Part shown: piece by piece, positions 1 to 5,007 of the stretch
How the letters are laid out: each line of letters starts with the position of its first letter
Position numbering within the stretch: position 1 is the stretch's first letter
Source: Bacillota bacterium
Lineage (GTDB): Bacteria; Bacillota; Clostridia; Lachnospirales; Cellulosilyticaceae
Assembly: GCA_023436395.1 (NCBI GenBank)
Contig: JAEZJJ010000103.1
Span: 1 to 5,141, forward strand
DNA length: 5,141 nt
Direction: 5' to 3'
Notes under the pieces: model-generated
Databases searched by the model: none
The model's input: only the letters and a program-made list of their open reading frames with translations
Told to the model about the DNA's origin: nothing
Position numbers and translations under genes: made by a program

Positions 1-84
1 GAACTGACCGGGTCAGCCAAGTCTCAATCTGTCGTTACAGGTACCTCTGGACTTAAGGAAAATGTTCACTGATTGCCAGTGTAA
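1..84 (+). repeat. Direct repeat, left copy (5' truncated by window edge)
   Basis: These 84 bases recur without a mismatch at 5058-5141, in the same orientation, 5,057 bp away. The visible repeat length is set only by the window: the left copy starts at the first base and the right copy is cut by the last base. The true repeat may therefore extend upstream of this copy and downstream of the other. It lies entirely inside the structured RNA. Perfect identity implies a recent duplication, strong sequence constraint, gene conversion, or the overlapping ends of one circular molecule. Confidence 0.97.
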
Positions 85-150
85 AGGGAGGCGCTCAATT
101 TATAGGTTATTGAAATACGTTTTTACAACAAATAAAGTTTCAATCCAGAG

Positions 151-201
151 TCTTAAGGTCACGGCTTCCTAGATAGGACCGTCCGGGCCGAGACTTTAAG
201 G
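151..201 (+). other. Hairpin domain inside the structured RNA
   Basis: The strand CTTAAGGTC (152-160) pairs with GACTTTAAG (192-200) over nine pairs including one G-U, and 151/201 adds a T-G pair. It continues, after A161 and A191, as CGGC/GCCG (162-165/187-190). Inside is a small hairpin TCCT/AGGA (167-170/175-178) with an AGAT loop, followed by the unpaired CCGTCCGG segment (179-186). That G/C-rich single strand is a good candidate for a tertiary contact. A competing pairing exists: AAGTCTC (19-25) is perfectly complementary to GAGACTT (190-196). Confidence 0.6.
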
Positions 202-329
202 AGCTCCTCACTCACGGGTTAAACTTTCATAGCTGTCTTCGTAGGCACCATTCTATTCGTATGCAGGTGCTGAGGAGCTATTGTCATGCCATAGAGTAAA
301 GTTTACTTAGGCAGCTATGGAGTTTAACT
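202..329 (+). other. Candidate long-range pseudoknot in the structured RNA
   Basis: Stem 1 pairs AGCTCCTCA (202-210) with TGAGGAGCT (271-279), nine perfect pairs. Stem 2 pairs GTTAAACT (218-225) with AGTTTAAC (321-328) and CATAGCTG (228-235) with CAGCTATG (312-319), 16 perfect pairs, extended by T236-G311 and C237-G310 and interrupted only at T226/T227 against G320. The strands interleave (202-210, 218-237, 271-279, 310-328), so forming both stems makes a pseudoknot. Hairpin GCACC/GGTGC (245-249/266-270) abuts stem 1, and AGTAA/TTACT (295-299/303-307) sits in the last loop. A local alternative, CCATAG/CTATGG (289-294/315-320), competes with stem 2, so the region could switch between folds. 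Confidence 0.6.
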
Positions 330-347
330 AGAGTCTGGGCAAAAGCG

Positions 348-391
348 AAGGCATTCACCTTGTATCCGTATACTTGGTGAATGCCTTTTTT
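348..391 (+). terminator. Intrinsic terminator of the structured RNA
   Basis: Twelve perfect pairs (348-359 with 376-387, core AGGCATTCACC/GGTGAATGCCT) are capped by a further four-pair helix GTAT/ATAC (362-365/370-373) with a CCGT loop. A run of six T residues (386-391) follows on the + strand, as expected for Rho-independent termination. On the - strand the tail is only CTTCGCTTTTGCC, a poor U tract. The hairpin therefore mainly ends the + strand RNA, although it also sits 8 bases beyond the stop codon of the convergent 120-aa gene and may serve that transcript weakly. Confidence 0.93.
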
Positions 392-399
392 CATGTTGT

Positions 400-762
400 C
401 TATACTTTAAAGCAAAAATGTCTTTTTGCTAGCTTATGTATTTCTGTTAATAAATCCTCTAGTTCTTCCTGAGTACTATTTTCAGTAACCTCAAAGTACA
501 GTTTATTATCTTGTGCCCAGTAAACCTCAACCACTAAACTTGTAGCCTTTGGGCGTAAAGTCACTAAATTTATTCTTCTCCCTGCTCGATATGCTAATGG
601 TACTTCAAACTTTCCTGCTATAGGAGAATCTTCTCGCCATATACCCTCGTAAATATAACCTAACCCCTGTAGTATTTGATCAAAATTAAGTATTGCCCTT
701 TGTGTAGCTTGAGAAAATTGTTGATACTTTTTAGTTTTTATAAATTGCTCATGATTAATCAT
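400..762 (-). CDS. Small hypothetical protein, 120 aa
   Basis: I do not recognise this family. The protein is soluble: there is no signal peptide or membrane segment. Residues 1-32 look helical and basic (INHEQFIKTKKYQQF, then QRAILNFDQIL). A central beta-rich stretch with a conserved-looking PLAYRAGRRINLVTLRP segment (55-71) leads to alternating strands (SLVVEVYWAQ, KLYFEV, 75-92). An acidic-then-basic helix follows (TQEELEDLLTEIHKLAKRH, 97-115). The overall alpha-beta-alpha look fits a small nucleic-acid-associated or antitoxin-like protein, but that is a guess. The ATG at 762 is preceded by AAAGGGG with an 11-nt spacer, a little long. The stop is a TAG at 400-402. The gene is last in the - strand series, separated from the upstream nuclease gene by 160 bp of very AT-rich DNA in which I see no clear promoter, and it converges on the RNA terminator. 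Confidence 0.85.
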   Translation of the reverse strand: MINHEQFIKTKKYQQFSQATQRAILNFDQILQGLGYIYEGIWREDSPIAGKFEVPLAYRAGRRINLVTLRPKATSLVVEVYWAQDNKLYFEVTENSTQEELEDLLTEIHKLAKRHFCFKV

Positions 763-910
763 TATGTATTTATCCCCTTTCTACCTTATATCCTATTTTT
801 CTTTATTTTTTTAGAATATATCTTATTTTTATCTTAATACTTCTCTTAATTACATATACATCCTTATCATACTTGACACCTTAAATATTTATATGTGCTA
901 TTGCATAAGT

Positions 911-922
911 TCTTATATAAGA
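911..922. repeat. 12-bp perfect palindrome after the nuclease stop codon
   Basis: TCTTATATAAGA reads identically on both strands and directly abuts the TAA stop (923-925) of the 821-aa gene. It is too AT-rich and loop-less to be a terminator and has no following U tract on the - strand. A protein-binding site ahead of the 120-aa gene is possible, or it may be chance in this roughly 20% GC spacer. Confidence 0.35.
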
Positions 923-3388
923 TTAAAAAGTAATTGGATTGTCTTTATATTTCCATACTTTAACTTGGCTATATGTCTTTAAGTGTTGTAACTGCTTAGC
1001 ATTATTAAGATAGTTTATTGCCTCATTTGCAAAAATGAAAATAATTTCAGGAACTAAATCCTCTCTTTCAAGCTGACTCCAGTCAACATTAGATTCACTG
1101 TGACTTTGAGGTACTCCTCTTAAACCTAATTTGGCATAATGTTGATAAATCTCTTTTGCTTCTTGTATTCTATATTCATTGAAATTAGGAATCTCAGATA
1201 TATCTTCTTTTATAGTTTCTCTTATATATTGAACATAATCTCTATATCTCAGCATATCCTTCAAGTGCTTTTCCACACCTGAACAATTGTTACAAGATTC
1301 CAAAGAGGTTTTTAATTCTATATAGGCAATATTAATGGGTCTTCCATTTTCAAATTTTAAGGCTAAATAATCAAATCGGCCCAACTTCTCATAACTAGCA
1401 TTAGGAAGTTTCTGTGCGAACTCTAAATCATATATAAAGTAACCCTCTTGTATATCCTTTTTTAAATTCATAATCTTTTGTTGAACTTCTTTCTCAATAG
1501 GCTGGCCATTACCTTGTTTTCTATGCCTCAAATAACATACATGCGTGTCTATCATCCGTCCAAATATTTCACCTAACATTTCCCATGTACTCTGTAGTAA
1601 ATTAGTAAAGGGGATTTGTACTTCCGTGTTCTTCCTTTTTAAAATATCTTTAGATATATTGATCTTTTCTAATAACCCTTGATCTTGAATAGCATTTAGT
1701 CTATCAATACACTTTTCAAAGGTCCAATGACCATCTCTGCACCTATTTAAATGTCTTCCATGAGCTATATTAAAATAAATAACGTTGGTCTTCTCTAAAT
1801 CACTTCCCTTTCTTTTATATTGTTTTATTTTAAACATGGCATGAGTTTTATAATATACAGTAATTGTATTTTTTCCTTCTACACCTCTAAAACATAACTC
1901 AAGTTGATTTCCTAAAGTCCTAGTTTCTGTACTTTTCACATAGTCTACTAAACTTACTAAACTTAACGGATCATCTTTATTAACTAAGGTACTAATCATT
2001 TCTTGGCTAATACTCCTCGTTGCCTGAGCTGCTACTCTTTTTAACTCTTCCATACGTGTATTATGCCACTTAGTAATGTCAAGAGTATCTAATGAAATAG
2101 GTACTTTATCTGCAGCAATGAGTACTTTGTTTTTTAACAGTCCGTTGTCTTCCAAGACTTTGTATAATTGATGTGGTTTTTCTGTATGAATAGGAATGAT
2201 TGCTTTTTCGGGATTAACATGTTCACAGAGTTTTTTGAGGGTCTCCCAATTTGCATGACCTGAAGTGTGTAGATAAAACCATCTATTTTCTTCCACTAAC
2301 TGCCTCTTGTATTCCTTTTTTAGCTCTACTAAGCCTTCTAAAGCCTGTTCACCCTCGCAGTATCCTTTCCACATGGAGTAAAGAATTTGCATTTCCTGTT
2401 CTAGGTGTTGGCCTTTCATCTGCTTTAACAAGGTGTTAAAATGCCTATTGTTGCGACAAAGCATGATAAATCCTCGTTCTTTTGTAGCTTCAAATAGTTG
2501 CTTAAATGCATTCTTGGTATCTCTATTCAGCTTGTACTCATACACCTCACCAAAATTATGATAGCCTTCTTGGGTTAATTGCTTTAGTAACAGATTTTGA
2601 TATGTATCACAGATAAATAAACGATTTCCCTTATGATTGTATAATGTTTTTATACGATCCATATTAGTAGACGAGCATAACACAAATGTATATTTTCTTC
2701 GTTCAAAAATAGCTTCTGCTTCATTCCCCAACTCTTCTTCAGGTTTATAGGAATCATTTCGGCTAAGCATGGTTCCTTCAGTAATCAGCGCTGTACACTT
2801 CTTAGGAAATGCCTCAATTACACTCCTTGTATTAAGACCATGATCTCTAAAATCTCCTGTATGTATAATTGTTTCATCATCTGCTGTAATGATAAATGCA
2901 TAGGCATCATAGGCTGAATGATTTACTTTAATAGTTTTCACTATTATTTTATCTGCGCCATTTTCTACGGTGATTACCTCTCCATCCTGAAAACCTTTAA
3001 TTTGCTGTACACAACGAGCTAATGTCTGTTCTTTTTTTAAAGCTCTTACCTTATCCAATTCTTTTTGTAACATATAATAAATTTGCTTAGCTCCTTCTCC
3101 CATATACATAGGGATTTCATCTTTAATATGACAAAAGTGCCCTATATGATCTCCATGATAATGGGTAAAAAAAACTGCTCTTTCTATATGTTTTTCTGTA
3201 CTTGTTGAGTCTTTAGTGTTTTTAGAAAAACCTTGTACATTTATATGATCCACTGTACTAGTTTGTTTATTTGCATCTGGTAACTGTTCACCAAAATCAA
3301 TTAATACAGATACTGTTTCAGCATTATTCCTGATTTCTGTAGCACATCCACCAATTTGCTTTGTTCCTCTATGAAAGATAATCTTCAT
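923..3388 (-). CDS. MBL/beta-CASP nuclease fused to a PD-(D/E)XK-type nuclease domain
   Basis: The 821-aa protein carries two nuclease folds. Residues 1-430 form an RNase J-like metallo-beta-lactamase/beta-CASP module with every metal motif present: D31 (LIDFG), H76-H78-D80-H81 (THYHGDH), H157 (VNHSAYDAYAF) and D179 (HTGDF). The beta-CASP motifs are E204 (ITEGT), H378 (HTSGHA) and H401 (IPIHTE). This family cleaves RNA, or in some branches DNA, with two zinc ions. Residues about 440-620 are unassigned. Residues about 640-760 resemble a PD-(D/E)XK nuclease: RFDYLAL (D673), then IAYIELKTS (E691, K693), followed by a CNNC pair (C699, C702) and a basic helix. No membrane segment is visible, so a cytoplasmic site is likely. 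The length is nearly twice that of a stand-alone beta-CASP hydrolase of this type. The ATG at 3388 follows two purine boxes, AAGGGGAG and AAGGGAG; the farther one is better spaced. The MBL assignment is firm, the C-terminal fold probable, and the substrate unknown. Confidence 0.93.
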   Translation of the reverse strand: MKIIFHRGTKQIGGCATEIRNNAETVSVLIDFGEQLPDANKQTSTVDHINVQGFSKNTKDSTSTEKHIERAVFFTHYHGDHIGHFCHIKDEIPMYMGEGAKQIYYMLQKELDKVRALKKEQTLARCVQQIKGFQDGEVITVENGADKIIVKTIKVNHSAYDAYAFIITADDETIIHTGDFRDHGLNTRSVIEAFPKKCTALITEGTMLSRNDSYKPEEELGNEAEAIFERRKYTFVLCSSTNMDRIKTLYNHKGNRLFICDTYQNLLLKQLTQEGYHNFGEVYEYKLNRDTKNAFKQLFEATKERGFIMLCRNNRHFNTLLKQMKGQHLEQEMQILYSMWKGYCEGEQALEGLVELKKEYKRQLVEENRWFYLHTSGHANWETLKKLCEHVNPEKAIIPIHTEKPHQLYKVLEDNGLLKNKVLIAADKVPISLDTLDITKWHNTRMEELKRVAAQATRSISQEMISTLVNKDDPLSLVSLVDYVKSTETRTLGNQLELCFRGVEGKNTITVYYKTHAMFKIKQYKRKGSDLEKTNVIYFNIAHGRHLNRCRDGHWTFEKCIDRLNAIQDQGLLEKINISKDILKRKNTEVQIPFTNLLQSTWEMLGEIFGRMIDTHVCYLRHRKQGNGQPIEKEVQQKIMNLKKDIQEGYFIYDLEFAQKLPNASYEKLGRFDYLALKFENGRPINIAYIELKTSLESCNNCSGVEKHLKDMLRYRDYVQYIRETIKEDISEIPNFNEYRIQEAKEIYQHYAKLGLRGVPQSHSESNVDWSQLEREDLVPEIIFIFANEAINYLNNAKQLQHLKTYSQVKVWKYKDNPITF

Positions 3389-3691
3389 AAGCTCCCTTCT
3401 CCCCTTTAAAGCATTAGATACGAATACATACTGCTAATCCCCTAGCATATCTGCAATAAATGCCATGCTCTTTTCCTTCTATACTATTAATCCCCCATCT
3501 GATATTAGGGAGTCATTTTATTGAGTTCTTCAATAAACAAAACACCTATTTACCCCCATATTTCATCGTATATTCTATAGTATACTTCTTCATTTATCTA
3601 AGTTATCCCTTTGCTATTTCAATATGTGCCAGGTCTCTATCTTTTATCTTGATTATAGTAGCTATGTTCATATAAGTCTTTGCCTTATCCT
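3389..3691. other. 303-bp AT-rich intergenic region with inverted repeat and micro-ORFs
   Basis: This separates the NERD-HRDC gene from the MBL nuclease gene, both on the - strand. It holds an eight-pair inverted repeat, TTTATTGA/TCAATAAA (3517-3524/3530-3537), without a U tract, so more like an operator or weak RNA hairpin than a terminator. Three very short - strand ORFs are present: 3603-3671 (22 codons, MNIATIIK start), 3546-3593 (15 codons, MKKYTIEY start) and 3434-3466 (10 codons, MAFIADMLGD). Only the last has a well-placed ribosome-binding site (AAGGA, 7 nt before ATG). Its stop lies in a small hairpin, TGCTA/TAGCA (3432-3436/3443-3447). A weak - strand promoter match (TTGAAA at 3617-3622, TAGATA at 3595-3600, 16-bp spacer) could drive the MBL gene separately. 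The + strand frame here is not credible. Confidence 0.45.
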
Positions 3692-4708
3692 CTATGCCTC
3701 ATTTGCCTCATTTAAAATCGCTAATATTGCCTCTCCATATTTTGAACACTTCATCGCTCCAAAACCTGAAACATCCATAAGTTCCTCTATACTACTTGGA
3801 TTCTTTTCTATAACTTCTAACATCTGTTTATCATTAAAAACATAGTAAGGTTTTATCTTCTCTTCTCTACTTCGTGCTAATCTATATGCCTTCATCTTTT
3901 GAATAAGCAAATCTATATCCTTTTCAACTTGTACTCCAACTTCACTCCCTTCTGCTACTTCTCCCAGCAAATCTTCATATTTCTTATGATATGTTATTTC
4001 CTTTACACGATGCTTACTTAAAAAGTATTCTGCAAGTTCCTTTAGCTCCTTATCATTAGATGGTTCACATTTTATTTGTTCATTTGTTTTCTTTATGTAC
4101 TCAATTAGTTGGTCTGCCCTAATGATTTGGGACTTAATGTCCTTAGGGGCATACTTAGTATTTAATATTGTTTTAGGATTTGCTAACACTACAATAGAGC
4201 GATTCATCTCATAAAAAAACTTATCAAAAAATAATTTAATGAAACTCCCCTTATCTTGTTTGCGAATTTGCCTCATTATTTCTAAATGCCTCTTGTTCTG
4301 AGTAATGGGGGAATAGATACCTTCCTTTACAATCTTCTCCCCAAACTTCATGGTACGAATAAAGTCTCCATTATTATTGATTGTAATATCTCCAAACAGA
4401 TTTTTGCATTCAATTACAAAAGTGCCCTTCCTAGTAATAATAAGATAATCAATCTGCGCACTTAAATCCTCATATTCAAGATATAAATCATGTAATACAT
4501 ACATTGCCATATGACTATTCTTAAGCTCAAAGGCAATCTGTTCTTCTCCCTTGATGCCATAAGAAATGTATCTCATATCCCTCTCTATCTCATCTTTTAC
4601 TTTCCCCGTAGATTTGGCAAATAAATTCTCTAGTGCTTCCATTTGTAAAGCAGCATTACTATCCTCTTTAATAAAGATAGGCTGATCTAACTTATCAAAA
4701 AATCCCAT
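3692..4708 (-). CDS. NERD-HRDC domain protein (nuclease-related)
   Basis: This 338-aa protein has an N-terminal NERD (nuclease-related) domain and a C-terminal HRDC domain. The NERD signature runs from GIKGEEQIAFEL (51-62) through QIDYLIITRKGTFVIECKN (85-103). D87, E100 and K102 occupy the PD-(D/E)XK-like positions, and E55 or E56 is a likely fourth ligand. NERD is regarded as a restriction-endonuclease-fold relative and is often joined to nucleic-acid-handling modules. The HRDC part spans about 263-336 (KMKAYRLARSREEKI, then FNDKQMLEVI and ELMDVSGFGAMKCSKYGEAIL); HRDC domains in RecQ helicases and RNase D bind nucleic acid. No helicase motif or membrane segment is present, so it is probably a soluble nuclease or processing factor. 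The ATG at 4708 is fixed by a strong GGAGG with a 7-nt spacer. A 25-codon ORF ends 13 nt upstream, its stop touching that ribosome-binding site. The domain calls are firm; activity and substrate are inferred. Confidence 0.93.
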   Translation of the reverse strand: MGFFDKLDQPIFIKEDSNAALQMEALENLFAKSTGKVKDEIERDMRYISYGIKGEEQIAFELKNSHMAMYVLHDLYLEYEDLSAQIDYLIITRKGTFVIECKNLFGDITINNNGDFIRTMKFGEKIVKEGIYSPITQNKRHLEIMRQIRKQDKGSFIKLFFDKFFYEMNRSIVVLANPKTILNTKYAPKDIKSQIIRADQLIEYIKKTNEQIKCEPSNDKELKELAEYFLSKHRVKEITYHKKYEDLLGEVAEGSEVGVQVEKDIDLLIQKMKAYRLARSREEKIKPYYVFNDKQMLEVIEKNPSSIEELMDVSGFGAMKCSKYGEAILAILNEANEA

Positions 4709-4721
4709 AACTTTTCCTCCA

Positions 4722-4799
4722 TTATTTCTTTATCACATACTCTTCCTGTGAATACACTTTTCCAACCCTATATTCTGATGCTGCTAGTAATATAATCAT
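4722..4799 (-). CDS. Possible 25-aa leader peptide or small protein
   Basis: A short ORF, beginning MIILLAASEYRVGK and ending EEYVIKK, starts at an ATG preceded by AGAAGG with a 5-nt spacer, a credible ribosome-binding site. Its TAA stop runs into the TGGAGG that serves the NERD-HRDC gene 13 nt downstream, so translation of the two could be coupled or mutually influenced. A good -10 box (4838-4843) lies at the right distance to put this ORF near the start of that transcript. The N-terminus is mildly hydrophobic and the C-terminus charged. I recognise no family. A regulatory leader ORF is the likelier reading; chance occurrence cannot be excluded at this length. Confidence 0.4.
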   Translation of the reverse strand: MIILLAASEYRVGKVYSQEEYVIKK

Positions 4800-4837
4800 T
4801 TTAACCTTCTATCTGTATTTATTAATTCGTTATCTTT

Positions 4838-4843
4838 ATTATA
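4838..4843 (-). promoter_or_regulatory. -10 box for the NERD-HRDC transcript
   Basis: The - strand reads a perfect TATAAT within TTAAGATATAATAAAG, predicting a start near 4831, about 30 nt before the 25-codon ORF and 125 nt before the NERD-HRDC start. No good -35 hexamer is found 16-18 bp upstream (ATATCG to ATATAT), so the promoter is either weak or activator-dependent. Confidence 0.4.
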
Positions 4844-4943
4844 TCTTAAATGGGTTGTTCGATATATTTTATCTGAATATTTTATATTTTTTGTAAGACT
4901 AACCTAAAATGTAATAGTAATTTTTTACACCCTTCACAATTAA

Positions 4944-4963
4944 TTTTAAAAATATTTTTAAAA
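4944..4963. repeat. 20-bp perfect A/T palindrome
   Basis: TTTTAAAAATATTTTTAAAA is identical on both strands. It occupies about -64 to -45 relative to the predicted start of the structured RNA, where A/T-tract UP elements bind the alpha subunit of RNA polymerase. It lies in the divergent space between the NERD-HRDC promoter and the RNA promoter, so it could also bind a regulator or simply reflect base composition. Confidence 0.5.
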
Positions 4964-4973
4964 ACACTAGGGA

Positions 4974-5001
4974 ATGACCTTTCTCATCACATATATATAG
5001 T
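4974..5001 (+). promoter_or_regulatory. Putative sigma-A-type promoter of the structured RNA
   Basis: ATGACC (4974-4979, four of six matches to TTGACA) and TATAGT (4996-5001, five of six to TATAAT) are 16 bp apart, predicting a start near G5008. With the A/T tract just upstream this resembles a strong, possibly constitutive, stable-RNA promoter. It agrees with the first stable pairing of the RNA beginning at 5022. The TATATATAG run offers alternative -10 registers, so the exact start is uncertain. Confidence 0.45.
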
Positions 5002-5007
5002 TGTAAA

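Larger units (their letters stand above)
1..391 (+). ncRNA. Large structured non-coding RNA of unrecognised class (3' part)
   Basis: No convincing ORF lies here on either strand, GC is about 45% (161 of the first 360 bases by hand count) against very AT-rich flanks, and the segment ends in an intrinsic terminator. Many local and long-range complementary segments can be read off: CTGAC/GTCAG (4-8/12-16), ATCTGT/ACAGGT (27-32/37-42), CTCTGG/CCAGAG (45-50/145-150) enclosing CACTG/CAGTG (67-71/77-81) and ATTGAAA/TTTCAAT (109-115/138-144), then the 151-201 domain and the 202-329 pseudoknot. A loose closing helix, 16-25 with 331-340 (8 of 10 paired), could bracket the fold. The 5' end is outside this copy; from the right-hand copy it probably begins about 50 nt upstream, giving about 440 nt. 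I could not match it to RNase P RNA, tmRNA, SRP RNA, 6S RNA, a T-box or a group I/II intron core. A large ornate RNA in the manner of OLE, GOLLD or ROOL is an analogy only. Confidence 0.8.

Noticed and set aside
86..172. Possible 20-codon TTG-start ORF (110-172) after GGGAGG (86-91) in the RNA
   Set aside because: The 18-nt spacing is far too long, and both the purine run and the ORF fall inside predicted stems and loops; more likely part of the RNA fold.
1..391. Known structured RNA or intron (RNase P RNA, tmRNA, T-box, group I or group II intron)
   Set aside because: I do not see the GAGGAAAGUCC-type RNase P core, the tmRNA ends, the T-box AGGGUGG antiterminator core, group I P7-like elements, or a GUGYG start with a domain V hairpin. 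A covariance-model search would be decisive.
2251..2439. + strand 62-codon frame
   Set aside because: It is fully antisense to the MBL/beta-CASP domain, whose motifs fix the true frame.
3517..3537. Terminator for the NERD gene at the 8-bp inverted repeat
   Set aside because: The stem is almost all A/T and no U tract follows on the - strand, so it is a poor terminator.
3460..3675. + strand 71-codon frame beginning MPCSFPSILL, hydrophobic
   Set aside because: There is no ribosome-binding site before its ATG. Its hydrophobic composition is what AT-rich DNA yields when read opposite to A/G-rich gene strands. It overlaps candidate control sequences of the - strand genes.
3624..3845. + strand 73-codon frame
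   Set aside because: It lies largely antisense to the C-terminal HRDC end of the NERD gene and has no ribosome-binding site; a shadow.
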